Origin: Tetragonia tetragonoides | Taxonomy: Eukaryota; Streptophyta; Magnoliopsida; Caryophyllales; Aizoaceae | Direction of reading: 5' to 3' | Assembly: GCA_038025085.1 (NCBI GenBank) | Contig: CM076141.1 | Coordinates: 14,820,001 to 14,884,000 of the forward strand | Length of the DNA: 64,000 nucleotides | Shown here: positions 1 to 12,705 of the stretch, piece by piece | Layout of the letters: each line of letters begins with the position of its first letter | How positions within the stretch are numbered: position 1 is the stretch's first letter | Program-made: the position numbers and the translations under genes | Notes under the pieces: model-generated | What the model saw: the letters and a program-made list of their open reading frames with translations, nothing else | Database searches by the model: none | Told to the model about the DNA's origin: nothing

Positions 1-1680
1 AAACAGGTTAGTAACTACACACAATTCCTAAGTAGAAACCGCATAAAGCAGAGTTAGTAGCAAAACACAAAGCTACACAACAAATTGAACCAGACTAGAG
101 ATAAGTCAGATAACACAAATGCCCATCAAACAGAATGGAAAACAGTAGCAAAGGCAATTGAATACATAACTCATGCAGCCCACCAAAAAAAAAAGCTAGT
201 AAGAACTGAAACTAGTATAAGTGACAGCAAAAAATTCAACAAAAGCAGACCACATAAAACAGATGTGTAAGCATTGAGCAACACACCAAAACAACAATGT
301 AGACTGAAAGCACAAAGCACAACTCTTGCCCAAACTCATGCAGGGGATGCAGCCCCTCCTCAGGCCTCCTCCACCCATTCCAACGCATACTCTGCCCCCT
401 GCAAACCCTTTTAACTTTTTGCAGCTCCATGTAGCTCTCCCCCAACCCCCTACAGCAATTTCCCATGCAAATCAACGCATACACTACTATGAATTAGCAT
501 GTTATGCACATTAGAAGAGCTTTTGTTTAGATAATAATTTAAAAGAAAAAAGTAACTAATCAGCTCACACATCTTGCAGAAGTTCAGCATACAATGACAC
601 CACACATCATGAAATCTGTTGGAAATTAGTGCTGTATCTAGGCAGGCCATTTTTGTTGTATGTAAATACATCAACAATGGCCAGTCATATTACATATGCA
701 GTTTCAAATAAACAAAGGTGCATAAGAGCTGGTCCTACATAATATACATGAGAGGCGATATCACAACTGCATCTCAACAAGTTCTTGAAATTAAGCCACC
801 AAATCATCACAGGATTTACCTTACAAATACAGGAATGAATCAGTGCATGTAGTTCTCCAAACGCATCACATGTTTAACAGAAATGCCACTGATTAGCGAT
901 TAGATCACCTCATCACGCAGCAGCTACAGAAAGAATGCGGTATCTGCAATGATCTGATAATAAAATGCACCATGAGCTTTCTTTTCATTTCCTGAGTAAT
1001 CAACTGCAAGGGCATATCTGTTTGTAAACTGAAACCACAATGCATAGTCGCGTAAACGGTTAAACCTGCATACTCATATTCAAAATGCGATACAACATTC
1101 ATATTGTAAATGCCAACACAGTTTGCATTTAAATACGCCACTTCAACTTCAAGCAAATAGCATCTGAAAGAAAAAAAAAAAACTTAAGTTTGTACACTTC
1201 AAAATAGTGCCAAAATTTTAGGTTCAACAACAATTACTTGGGATATTCTACCATTGGCTTTTAAACAAGATGTAATCTTCTGAATAAAATTGTCAATTAA
1301 ATGAATCCCTAAAACTATTCATGCCTAAATCTGAACAAAGACTTGAGCATTCACTCGTTTATTCATATATTAGACGATTACAAAGTCAATTTTCAAGAAG
1401 TTGAATCAACATCAACATATATCGGAGAAGAGGATCGCAGAGATTAGAAATTTAGGGTTTCAGAAATTTACCTTACAATTTACTATAAATGAAAACAAAA
1501 ATTGCAGGCTGGTTGAGATAATAATAAGCTTCTTAAATCTGAAATCACAATCAAACCACAAAACCTTGACCCAAATGAACTTAGAGATAGCATAAATTTA
1601 ACCGATTTTGAATTCTGAGTAGAAAAGAAAAACGAAAGGCACATAAACGAAGAAGAAAAACAGAAAAACGAACCCATGAA
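1..1680. other. AT-rich stretch without a recognisable coding gene
   Basis: Only short unconvincing open frames occur on either strand, with no domain motif and no plausible splice-linked exons. The stretch lies downstream of a CT-rich possible 5' exon on the minus strand, so it may be the first intron or 5' part of a minus-strand transcript whose body lies left of the window. That is inference only. Confidence 0.35.
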
Positions 1681-1815
1681 GATGAGGATTCCAGCACACA
1701 TCTAAATCGCTGATGGGAGAAGACAGATTCTTGCAGTCTTTGACAAGGAGAGGGAGATGGGACAGCGAGAGGGAAAGCGAGAGACAGTGGGAGAACGTGT
1801 GTTAGGTTTTTGTTT
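1665..1815 (-). other. Possible 5' UTR exon of a minus-strand transcript
   Basis: Read on the minus strand this block is strongly CT-rich, as in plant 5' UTRs, and begins near an AAACCTAA telo-box-like motif. It has a short ATG-initiated frame that ends quickly, so coding potential is poor. A GT donor follows near 1670. No downstream coding exon is visible before the window edge. It could equally be a CT-rich simple region. Confidence 0.25.
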
Positions 1816-1936
1816 TTCGTTGTTCTCTATTTTTTTTTTCATGCGCTCAACAAATTAGAACTGGGAATTCGCAACCCTTAAAACCGAGAATGTGGGCCGC
1901 GCGGGGCGAAATACAGCTGGGCCGCTCTAAAATTCA

Positions 1937-2075
1937 TTTCTCGACGCTTTTTTTATGTCGAGAACATTCTTAGACAACAAAAATCGTCGAGAATTGACGC
2001 TTATTAGTATTTTGCGCACGACGCTATGAACAGCGTCGAGGAAAAAGCGTCAAGAAATCACGTGTTTTCTAGTAG
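1937..2075. mobile_element. CACTA (En/Spm)-like terminal fragment with subterminal repeats
   Basis: Short motifs of the type TCGACGC and GTCGAG recur several times in both orientations within 140 bp. The block ends at 2065-2075 with TTTTCTAGTAG, the reverse complement of CTACTAGAAAA, which resembles plant CACTA termini (CACTACTAGAAAA). Dense subterminal repeats next to such a terminus are typical of En/Spm elements. The terminal CAC is degenerate, and the partner end and transposase are absent. It abuts the Helitron-like array. Confidence 0.4.
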
Positions 2076-4240
2076 CGCATCCTATGTTATTAGAATCAAT
2101 ATCATAAAAAAATTTTAATCACATCAATATATAAAGTTGAATAATAGGAGTAGCAAGGAGTAATAATAATCTTTTTCACATATTTAACAAAGAACTTACA
2201 TTTTTAGTGAATAAATAATATACATTTTTTCGGATAATAAATGACACTTATGTTACTTTTTTAATTAAAATAAAAAAAAAGTATTTTTGATTTCTTTTTA
2301 ATCACCCATGCATTTATAACTATTTATTATTTATTCAATGCCACCCTGGTGAGAACTCAATTATACATATATACTAGATTTCGTGCCCGTGTGATGCACG
2401 AGTTTTTGTTTATTGATATCATGCATACTCTATTGTTAGAAGAAATATAATAAATTATTTTAATCATATCAATATGTAAAGTTGAATAATAAGAGTAGCA
2501 AAGATCGAACAATAATAAAAAATTTATCAACAAAAAAGAAACACATTTAACAAACAAGTTATATTTTTAGTGAATGTATAATATAATTTTTTTTTTGGAT
2601 AAAAAAATATAATACTTATTATTAAAATAAAAGAAAACTATTTTTAATTTCTTTTTAATCATCCATGCATTTATGGCTATTTATTACCTATTCAATGCTC
2701 GGTGAGAACTCAATTTTACATATATACTAGATTTCGTGCCCGTGCGATGCACGGGTTCTTGTTTATCATCCTTAGTTATTAGAATAAATATAATAAAAAC
2801 ATTTAATCAAATCAATATACAATATAATAAATTTTAATAATATGAGTAGCAAGGAATAATAATAATCTTTTTATAAAAAAAAAAGAAATATTTAACAAAG
2901 AAATTACATTTTTAGTAAATGTATAATATAATTTTTTTAGGATAATAAATATAATACTTATGTTACTTATTTTTTATTAAAAAATAAAACTATTTTTAAT
3001 TTTTTTTTAATCATTCATGCATTTATGACTATATATTACCTATTCAATACTTGGTGAGAACTCAATTTTACATATATATTAGATTTCGTGCCCGTGTGAT
3101 GCACGGGTTCTTGTTCATCATCCTCGGTTATTATAATCAATATAATAAAAAAAATTTAATCACATCAATATATAAAGTTGAATAATAGGAGTAGCAAGGA
3201 ACAATAATAAGCTTTTTCACACATTGAACAAAGAAATTACATTTTTAGTGAATAAATAATATACCTTTTTCAGGATAATAAATATAATACTTACGTTACT
3301 TTTTTTTATTAAAATAAAATAAAAGTATTTTTGATTTCTTTTTAATCACTCATGCATTTATAAATATTTATTAGGAACAATAATAATCTTTTTCACACAT
3401 TAGTGAATAAATAATATACCTTTTTTAGGATAATAAATATAATACTTATGTTACTTTTTTTATTAAAATAAAATAAAAGTATTTTTTATTTCTTTTTAAT
3501 CACCCATGTATTTATAACTATTTATTATTTATTCAATGTCATCTTGGTGAGAACTCAATTATACATATATACTAGATTTCGTGCTTGTGCGATGCACGTG
3601 TTCTTGTTTATCATCCTTAGTTATTAGAATAAATATAATATTATTTTAACAAAATCAATATACAATATAAAGTTTAATAATAAGAGTAGCAAGGAACAAT
3701 AACAATTTTTTTATCAACAAAAAAAAAAAACATCTAAAAAAAAATTACAATTTTAGTGAATGTGTAATAAAAAAAATTTAGGATAATAAATATAATACTT
3801 ATGTTATTTATTTATTATATTAAAAAAATAAAACTATTTTTAATTTCTTTTTAATCATCATGCATTTATGACTATTATTACCTATTCAATGCTTGGTGAG
3901 AACTCAATCTGTGTGAGGGTTCTTGTTTATCATGCACACTCTGTTATTAACAGAAATATGATAAAATGTTTTGATCATATCAATATATAAAGTTGAATAA
4001 TAGGAGTAGCAAAGAACAATAATAATCTTTTTATCAAAAAAAAATATATTTAACAAAGAAATTACATTTTTAGTGAATTTATAAAAAAAAAATTAGAATA
4101 ATAAATATATTATTTATATTACTTATTTCTTATTAAAATAAAAAATAAACTATTTTGAGTTTCTTTTTAATCACCCATGCATTTATGGCTATTTATTACT
4201 TATTCAATACTTGGTGAGAACTCAATTTTACATATATATA
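2076..4240 (-). repeat. Tandem array of ~350 bp Helitron-like units
   Basis: A unit of about 340-355 bp is repeated head to tail. Unit borders carry CTAG (or TTAG, which is CTAA on the minus strand) followed after about 8 bp by the palindrome CCCGTGcgatGCACGGG. Copies are at 2374-2400, 2727-2755, 3079-3107 and 3572-3600, with decayed borders near 3909 and 4240. On the minus strand each reads hairpin, short spacer, CTRR, which is the layout of Helitron 3' ends. The unit at 3085-3572 is longer (~490 bp) because an internal ~140 bp part is duplicated. No Rep/helicase is present, so these would be non-autonomous. Confidence 0.6.
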
Positions 4241-4242
4241 TT

Positions 4243-4292
4243 GATAGAGGCCTATTGATATTGATGATATTGATATTGATATTGATTAATAT
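4243..4292. repeat. TGATAT/GATATT simple repeat
   Basis: An imperfect TTGATA/TGATAT microsatellite directly follows the last unit of the Helitron-like array, at the position where that element's 5' end would lie. Confidence 0.6.
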
Positions 4293-4790
4293 GTCGAGAA
4301 GAGTACCTTAGTGATCGAATCGCATGATGGCTGTGATGAATGGGTTATATGCTAGAATCATGTCAGATTATCATACAAGAAGGTATATTACCTTTAGTGT
4401 TTTTTTTTGAGGTAAATTACCTTGTTTAGTTGCGTGTTTGTGGTGAATTGTGTGTTAAATTTATGTCTTTGAACGATGCATGTCAGATAGCGCAACTGCT
4501 TAATTATGTTTGTGTTTTGGTGACGATTTTTGTTATATTTTAATTGACAAACCTATTATTTTATCACTGTCTTTACAAGTTTGCGATTATATATTGACAA
4601 TAAGTGTTCGTAAAGTATATTACCAATAAGTTTGTACTTATTGAAATCAATTATCAAAAGAGAATCCGTATATCGCAACAGGACAATAGTTTTTTATTAC
4701 ATTAAACTTTAATAGTTAAGATCAATTAAAATTTCTTGAAATTGCTAAATTTAAAAGTCTCCTCGATTACTTTAATTTTTCTAAGGCTTT
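4293..4790. other. AT-rich intergenic sequence
   Basis: No open frame with coding character, no element termini and no splice-linked exons were seen. Confidence 0.5.
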
Positions 4791-4797
4791 TCATGGA

Positions 4798-4840
4798 CTA
4801 GTTTTAAAGCCCGTGTTATGCACGGGTTGTGTTTTAATAG
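4798..4840 (-). mobile_element. Helitron-like 3' end
   Basis: CTAG at 4798-4801 is followed by a perfect 6-bp stem hairpin CCCGTG-TTATG-CACGGG at 4810-4826. Read on the minus strand this is hairpin plus CTAG, the same arrangement as in the 2.1-4.2 kb array. The 5' end is not identifiable. Confidence 0.45.
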
Positions 4841-4851
4841 CATATTGAATA

Positions 4852-5052
4852 CTCTCTCCATCCTGTAATTACGTTGTCATTTGCTTTTTGGAGGTCAAAC
4901 TTTACAAACTTTGACCATTAATTTATGAAAAAATATAAAAATTTACAATGTGAAAATACTAATATTAGATTTATTTTTAATAATACTTTTGAAAAATCAT
5001 ATTTTTATAATTCTTAAATTCATAGATTTATGATCAAAGTTGTATCTTGGAG
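4852..5052. mobile_element. Degenerate Stowaway-type MITE
   Basis: Left terminus CTCTCTCCATCCTGTAATTA after TA resembles the CTCCCTCCGTCCC TIR of the MITEs at 39289 and 51158. The interior is alignable with theirs, including the ATTACGTTGTCA and GACCATTAATTTATG stretches. The right TIR is eroded to CTTGGAG before TA. Length is ~201 bp against 255 bp for the intact copies, so internal or terminal sequence has been lost. Confidence 0.55.
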
Positions 5053-5054
5053 TA

Positions 5055-5900
5055 TAAGTCATTAAATTAAAACAAAGTATATTGAATAAGAATCAAGGGT
5101 CATCACCCTTTAGACGTTAGCGGTTAATGAAAGTTAACTCCTCCAGCAACGGTCACCTAAGTCAAATTATTTACAAAATATTGTTTCACCTAAGTAAAAT
5201 TATTCAAACTTTATATAACCTAAAAAATAATACCCCAAATCTCATAGCACCCAAGTGAATTTTTTTCCCAAATAAAGGATGTGTTACATTAAAAGCATCA
5301 TAGTGAAGTTTATCTACCTTTTAAGAATGATTTGATAAGTTCAAACAATCATGCTAATACAAACAGTACATTATGAGAACATCACCTCTCTAATAATACA
5401 ACCTAAATCCTCCATTTTAAAAATAAAATATAAAAAGGTTTAATAAAAAAAAAGAGTTTCACGGGATTAGCCTGTAAATTAGGACAAAAGTTTATGAAAC
5501 CATAAGAAAGGAGAGAACAAACTTAAGATGTGCAAGGAAGGAGCTAAAAATCGGGGAAGCAAATTTTTGTCCTTTCAAACCCTGTAATTTAAAAAATATA
5601 GTAGTATGTTTCTATTATACTGAAATCGATTACATGAATAACCAACTTTTACATTATTTAAATCAAGTATTGGCTACACAATAATAAGTTTCTATTGAAA
5701 CATGCTACACAAATCAAAGTACACATTCATACATTGAAATACATAATCTTTGTACACATAAAAAAGAAAAACTAATTAAAAAATGAATTATATAAATACA
5801 TGATCTTATATATATACATAATCTTTATATATTAAAGCGAGTAATACATTGTTCACTGTCACTGTTTTATCTCCTTAATTTTTTAAAAGTAGGCAAAGAA
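5055..5900. other. AT-rich intergenic sequence
   Basis: No coding exon, terminal repeat or tandem structure was recognised here. Confidence 0.5.
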
Positions 5901-5917
5901 GTAGACTCTTTGACGGT

Positions 5918-6406
5918 TTGGCCTATTATATGGAACATGGGTGTAGATGTGACCTAAAGCTCATAATGACAAACATTACCCAATGTGATGCGGGAGCAAC
6001 AAGCTTAAACAATGATAAACATCATATTCACCATTACATAGATCTTAGGATTGATCTTGATTCCCCTACATGGCTCTTAAAGAACAAAAATGGTGTTTTC
6101 CAAGGGGAATTGAAAGAACATTCAATCTTAGTTCTATTATGTTCGTTTATGGCGCATGTTTTAAAATGGGTTACAATTACATTGCCTCCTACATTGAAGA
6201 TACTTTGCAATACACGCGCAGGATGGGGATTAAAGCTCTTGCTATATGATCACGTTCATTATGGAGAACCTCGTAATCTTGGCAGGTCTGACAGTTGTTC
6301 GTATTTTGGCCATAACTCACTCATACGAAATCTAAACTCGGTGATTCAAATCTTGTCGAAAGATAAGATCGAGATCTACAGCATTGATGCTTTGCGTTTT
6401 CTCTAA
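5918..6406 (+). pseudogene. Unrecognised 162-codon open frame, possible gene or retroelement fragment
   Basis: The longest open frame of the left 14 kb, opening with ATG at 5918. The protein contains DAGATSLNND, HHIHHYIDLRIDLDSPTW and a middle hydrophobic segment. The composition looks like real coding sequence (few Lys/Asn runs, balanced residues) in an otherwise AT-rich desert. I do not recognise the family. Coding-like sequence upstream and the LTR-like stretch downstream (from ~6490) suggest it may be the tail of a degraded element or a captured gene piece. It could also be a chance ORF. Confidence 0.3.
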
Positions 6407-6489
6407 TTCAAAGCGCAACATGGGCAAAAACGAGTTACAAGTTACGGAACATATTTCTTGCGCGCCAAGGCAACGACTTTAGTCTAGTT

Positions 6490-6870
6490 ATTGTGTCCTA
6501 GTTTGTTTTTACTTGCCTTAAACGTGATTTATTGTTTAGGAAAGTAGTAATCTGATTATTAGTAGCATTAGGAGTCCATTAAGTATTAGGAAAGCTGTTA
6601 GTTAGTTCGTTTTACAATTGTAATTAGTTTTATAGTTAGTTTCCTATTTGGATTAGGATTAGGATTCCGAATAGCTTTAGATTTCTTTGTCTATAAATAG
6701 GGGAGAGCTTTGCTATTTAAACTCGTGCTTTGATGATTAATAATTGAATACGTGAGTATTTACCCCTCAAACTGAGTGATTCAGGTTGAAACCCTTGTGT
6801 GTGATGGGCAAGTATTGTTCTTGAGTGATTCTTGAACGAAAACCCCAACCCCTGGAGTGATTCAAGAGGT
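6490..6870 (+). repeat. LTR-like or promoter-like stretch with TATA box
   Basis: Contains CTATAAATAGGGGAG near 6690 (strong TATA box) preceded by short repeated TTAGGAA/GTTAGTT motifs. It is followed by three repeats of GAGTGATTC (near 6774, 6825 and 6856), a layout common in U3-R-U5 of plant LTRs. No second copy, PBS or TSD is visible, so a solo or truncated LTR is only a suggestion. Confidence 0.3.
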
Positions 6871-7049
6871 ATATCCCTTTTATTGTTTTGTTTATCAAAA
6901 ATCCAGAAAATCCCTAAACAAATCACATCACAATGAGTCTCGAACTCTCAACCTAAAATTTGGTGGGATAAAAATCTTACCACTTAAACTCCGATCTTTT
7001 GCTCATTCCATCCTCATAGTGGCTTTGAACTCTATACTTTGCTGATCTT

Positions 7050-8290
7050 ATGTACTTGTTATTCTTATATTTATTTTTTTTGGGTGATGCTATTAATAAC
7101 AACTATATAATTATCATTCTCGTACACTATCTTGAGTATTTGCCATCTCCTTATAACAAAGGAGTATATAAGGAGTGAGAAAAAAAAAATTACATGTTGA
7201 AATTATCAATAAACATATTTATGGTAACTAAAATCTGAATTTGGTGAAATAAAATAGGGATGAATTACCTTCATAGAAAGACACTTTCTTCACTTTCAGG
7301 TGTAGTACTCCAAAACCTACATCTGTAAACATGCGACATACAACTTGTTAATTTAGTGTAACCTGAAGAACGATTAATGCTATTCAGATAAAAACAATAA
7401 AAAAATAAAATAAAAAAGAAATAGAATAGAAGAACATAAAGGAGAACATTGAAGATATGACAGAACGTGATGTATGTGGGGTATAGTATTTTCTAGTTAC
7501 TTATGTGGGGTATAGTATAAGGAACGATAATGGGATTTAATAGGATTAAATAACATTGGCAATTTTATCTTTTATTTTTTGAGTTGTAATAGGTTTCTAA
7601 GTCTTCTTTCATAATTTTATCTCTTTTAGTTTCTTTATCTAATTTTAATTTTAATGTTCTCAAATTATTTATTTCGTTGATTGATTGATTGAATATTGAT
7701 TATGATTAGCATCCAAACTCATTTTTTTCCTCACAAAATTTTTGTCATTTATTATGATTAGCATTTATATATATGCTCTAAATATATTGTAAATGCATCT
7801 CGTTTTGAAGTATTTTTCGATCTGATAATGATGGTGTAATTTTTGTTATTTTTTGAGTAGCATAGAAAGCCTTATATATGATTTTAATATTTAGTGAAAA
7901 TTAACCACTCAAGAATCCCAAACATCAAGGATTCTAAGACTCTTAAACGTTTTAAACCAGTTATTTTTTGATATTATCTAAGAGTCCTAAACGTTTTGCA
8001 TCAATTTTCTTTTTATCTTTATCCTCGCTTAGGTGGCGCACTCTTAAACTTCTCACTTACGTGGCACGCCTCATTGCGCCCGAAATATGCCTCCTTTATA
8101 TATTTATATTGATTGATTTTTGTTTGGTTCTCATTTGAGATCGTATGCCAATGTAATATTAATTTCAATGGTTTAGAGTTGTGTATACTAGACGATAAAC
8201 ATGTATTGGTCAAATCCTTATATGACACAAAAGACGTATATTATTAAGGGGTTGTTATATATTGCATCAAAGTCTTGTTTCTCGTATTAG
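7050..8290. other. AT-rich intergenic sequence
   Basis: No convincing coding frame or transposon terminus was recognised on either strand. Confidence 0.5.
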
Positions 8291-8332
8291 TTTGATTAAT
8301 GAGACTTGACGTTTGCAGTTCTAAAAATCAAG

Positions 8333-8485
8333 GACAATGCTAAAGGTCTTTATTGGAGAAAATAAAATAGTGTCTCCTTATGATGTGGCAATTGCCACAT
8401 TGTTAAAGATATTAATTATCATGCTTTATCATAGGGGTTAAAATCAAGATTAAATAAAATAAGGGTGTTTAAGCAAATAAACAAG
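8333..8485 (+). repeat. Left arm of a ~150 bp degenerate inverted repeat
   Basis: Aligns at roughly two thirds to three quarters identity with the reverse complement of 12550-12705. Shared blocks include TCTCCTTATGATGTGG against TCTCCTTGTGATGTGG and ATTAATTA. The two arms bracket ~4.1 kb of AT-rich sequence. This could be the TIR of a non-autonomous Mutator-like element or two MITE copies in opposite orientation. Confidence 0.45.
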
Positions 8486-9199
8486 AGTTGTATTATTGGT
8501 TAAGCTATATTAGGAACCAAACTTAAAGAGAGGAAAAGTAGGAGAAAGTTTACTATATTAGCAAAAATAAGTAAAGGAAGGAAGCTAAATATATTTGGCA
8601 AATTCAGCAAAGTCAATACCTCTGATTTTGCTCCCCTCAAATAAAATTGCGTATCTTACTATTTAAAAAAAAATAATTAAAAAACTAATAATAATAATAA
8701 ATTATATCTCCTCTTCTTTTAGTTTTTTGATTAAATATTTACCTTGTTTCTCTTCCGGTAGTAAAGTATTTTGTTCTCAAATTTACAAAGAAAGAAAATG
8801 TTAAAACTTTTATTTTTGTGGTTTGAAAAAGAAAAGTTAAACCTTTTTTTTAGGTTTTGAAAAAAAAAAGAGGACTTCAAATTTGTAATTTATTTTAACT
8901 TTGTGCTTTGGTACTTTATTCCTTAAAGTGAACTCAATAGAATTAACTAATATAATACCTTCTCCATCCCTATCATATCTTCCCATTTGGTTTTGCACGG
9001 TTTGCAAAGACCACATTTTAATTAACAATTTTAATTATATAAATATAAAAATTATAAAAAATTATGTAAAATAATAATCTAAAATGAATCAAAGAAGAGT
9101 AATTTCATGCCTATGAAATTTTATTTTTTTTCGCAAATCAATAGTCAAAATTTATTCACTTGGACAAAAAACGTAAAATGTGAAGAGAAAATTGGGACG

Positions 9200-9366
9200 A
9201 ACCGGCTAGCTCATGGCACCTGCCCATTCGGCCCCAGATGTTGGCAGGTATGGACAAGTCGTTAGCTTGATTCAAGCCCGCTTAATTATTGATCCTATTC
9301 ATGGGTTTTAAAAAACATGTTAAGTATGGCCCGTGTTTGACCCAAACCCAATCTTTAACAGCTCTA
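9200..9366. mobile_element. Truncated hAT-like element end
   Basis: Ends TTTAACAGCTCTA at 9366, the same kind of terminus as the two complete hAT-like elements in this window (GCCAGCTCTA at 19951, GACAGCTCTA at 59885). GACCCAAACCC precedes it, also typical of these elements. No matching left terminus or 8-bp duplication was found. Confidence 0.35.
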
Positions 9367-9399
9367 CAACGAAAGGAGTATGTCGTATCCAGAAATAAA

Positions 9400-11720
9400 T
9401 TTTACATATAAGTAGCATGTGTTCCATAAAAAAATAGCTAGTGTACTAAACATTTTACTTGCACAATTCTAGATTTTAACTATACATTTTATAATTTTAC
9501 TACACCAAAATCAAATTTGTAGCGTACTTTTAGTCTTTCGTCTTTTTTGAATTTATTAAACTTTTAAGTTGATCCTGCATTCCCTTAAAAAACATACTTT
9601 ACAATTTAGCAGCAAGTGTATTAAACATTGTATTTGCAACACTCTCAATTTTATATGTATATCTTATCATTTTACTATTACAAAACTCAGTTTTACTATT
9701 TTCATATTGTTTCCTCTTTATTTTTCACTTAAAAAATTTGAATATCATAATTTCCTCATTTAATATTGCATTTAAAAAAATTTATGAACTTAAAGATATA
9801 TATATTATCAATATGTAAATTTTAAATAATTTTTACTTTCTATCAATTTTTTTTTCATGTATTCCATTATTTTTCTACAAGAGAACCTAGTTATAGAATT
9901 TTTCTTTATGAGTGCAAAATATCTTTTTATCAATCAAATTTATCATTTTGGTTTTACTATCATTGCACAATCTCCTTACATTTCACCATCGAATAAACTA
10001 AATTTCCCTCATATACATCTTATTAGGTAGTTATATAAATTTTCTGTATGTGTAAAAAATATCTTTTTTTATCAATCACATCCATTAATTCAGTTTTCTT
10101 TATGTTTATGGACTATCTAGTGTAAAAGTTTCTATGACACTCCATCTGTTTCTTAGTTTGTGGCATAAGGCGTAGGTTTCGACATCCATTGTATTACTTT
10201 TTGTTTTTTTATCAATCACATTCATTAGTCTAATTGTACAATACTTTTTACATTATTTTACTTTATAATAATTAAATTTTATGGATGACAAGAAAAATCA
10301 TTATTAGAATATGTAAATCAAGGGAATGACAATTTACTGTGTACTTCATCCTATAATATTGTAAGGTGCTTCACTATTCAAATTAGAATGTACTTTGTTA
10401 TTATAGTCTAATTAGGTTTTCACATTGTACTTACATTTTCAGTTATCAATCACATTCATTATCTAATTTTACTATTATTGTACTTACAATAATTCCTGCA
10501 TTTTACTTGAGATAATATAATTTTAACACACGCGCATTTTAATTTTACTATAGGGATGTCAATTTTACTGTACTTTGTATTATCATATACACTAGACAAG
10601 GCTTTTAAGGACTCTCCCATATATTTTATTGATACTCGATTTTAGCCAGTTTATAAGATAATAAATTTTGACTTCAATTGTTTAGGTTTTATCGCTCTAC
10701 TAAACATTGTTTCAATCAATTCATTACATCATACATCTTAATTTTATAGTCAATGTACAATGTTTCTTACATTTTTCCTTCGAAAATCTAAATTTACTGC
10801 AAGATTGAGAATTTTACCTTGTACTTTGTATTATCATATTATAAAACGCCGCATGCTTGTTTTTTCCAAAATGAATTAATGATGACAATGATAATAAGAA
10901 TAATCAATACGGTGGAAAAAATATTTAGGGACTATCCCATATTATATGACAAAATGATAATAACTTTTCCAACGATTTTTCATCACACTACTCAAATAGT
11001 TAGGATTTAGGGTTAATTTGTCCACAACATATAAATGGGTTAAGAAGTAGGTGGATAGATCAAATATAATCAAAGTAGGCACAAAAAGTATTAAGGACTA
11101 TCACATATCATATGCTTTCTAATACTGTATCTATTTTGGCGTATTCTAACTTTTTGAGAGTTCAGGGTTTAGATTTCATAATTGTACTAACTTAGGGTTT
11201 AGGATGAGTATTAGAATATAGATCTTACGTTTCACAGAACGGAGGGAATAACAATGATTTCAATATAGAAAAATAATATTAACGACCCTTCTTTCGGGTA
11301 TAGACCAGAGTTTAGGGACAGAGAGTATTGATAAATGATTAAGGTTTAAGTTTTAAAGAGCGAAAACAATATTGATTAGTTACACCATCACCATCCTAAT
11401 TTTACTTTGTACTCTCTTAATTTTAGTAGAAACGTTCATAATTTTACTACAAAGTTTCATAATTAGCTTTAAATTTCGTCATTATAACTTATAGTAACCG
11501 ATGAAGATGGATGCATATAGATTCATAATTTTACTTTATTTTTTAGTTATTAGAAATAATTATATTTTATATAGGTGTAAAATAAATTACTTTCTACACT
11601 TTTCATGCATGTTTGTGATCACACAAATTGCAATTGCAATTCTACCTTATAGTATTATAATTTTGCTATATAATATCATAATTTAACTTTATGCTTTGGT
11701 CATAGTAATTAGCTTATGAT
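9400..11720. repeat. AT-rich region of degenerate dispersed short repeats
   Basis: Variants of TATCAATCACATTCATTAG recur at about 10070, 10210 and 10445. Variants of TTTTACTTTGTATTATCATA recur near 10330, 10565 and 10815, and variants of GGGACTATCCCATAT near 10603, 10928 and 11096. Spacing is irregular, suggesting an old duplicated sequence rather than a young satellite. No gene is seen. Confidence 0.4.
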
Positions 11721-12549
11721 GACCGATCAAGATAGACCCATCAGTTTGTAACTTTCCTTTTTTTATTTAAAGGGGTTCATAATTTACATTTTAGTTGTTG
11801 CTAGACATAATAATTATAAATTCATATAAGCATCAAAATGCTGATATAAATTATACTCTAATTAAAAAATTATAATGTTGCAACATACTTTTATGATTTT
11901 ACTGTATATTACTTCTAATTTTCTACTAACTTATTAAGTTAATTATTATTCTCTATGCCGTTAGAGTAGATAGAACTTGAATTCGTGTTGTGTATGAAGT
12001 GAATATAGCTCAAGTTGCCGGTCGGATGTACCCAAATGAACAAAGGATATGAATGGGAGGGTGTGGGTTGAATTCTTGTTTGGCATAGTTTTGCAACTTT
12101 ACTAAAAAAAAGAAAGTTTAGCTTTGCAACTTGTCTTTTCTTCGTCTTCTTTTTTTGCTTCCTACTAGTACGTAGAAGGTTGCAAGTGATAAAAATATTG
12201 GAATACCATACTTTTTAAAACAAAACTTAAGAATTCTTCCGAGTTTATTATTTACTAAACAGAAAGTAAAAGAATACTATGTGAGATGAGATTCACTGTT
12301 TTTTTTTTTGTAATAATTTTCAACCCTGAGTAAAAATGAAGGAAAGTAGAAAGAAGAAAATTTTTAGATATGGATAGATTGAATTTGAACATTTAACTAC
12401 AAAAGATGGAAAGATGGTTATAAATACAAAGGTGAAAAGTAACAAAGATGACAACAATTTCAATCAGAATAATTTACTCCTATATCAATGAAGAAAGAAT
12501 ATTACACATACATTCCTTTTTAATTACTTATGAGATCACAATTTCCTAC

Positions 12550-12705
12550 TTAATGTTATTTAACATTTTTGCAAAAAGCCCTTAGTCTATTTTATATTTG
12601 TATTTCAATCCTTATGAGATGTCAAACTAATTAATAGTCTTGATGATATGGCAATTTCCACATCACAAGGAGATATTTTTTTTGGTCACCAATGGAGACC
12701 CATAG
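12550..12705 (-). repeat. Right arm of the ~150 bp inverted repeat
   Basis: Reverse complement partner of 8333-8485. A 12-bp direct repeat AATGAGACTTGA lies outside both arms (8298-8309 and 12755-12766), which could be a target duplication, but the sequences between these repeats and the arms do not match as TIRs should. Confidence 0.45.

Noticed and set aside
236..1156. Several minus-strand open frames of 60-83 codons near the left end
   Set aside because: No domain, no conserved composition, no splice context; they are Cys/Phe-rich shadows of AT-rich sequence.
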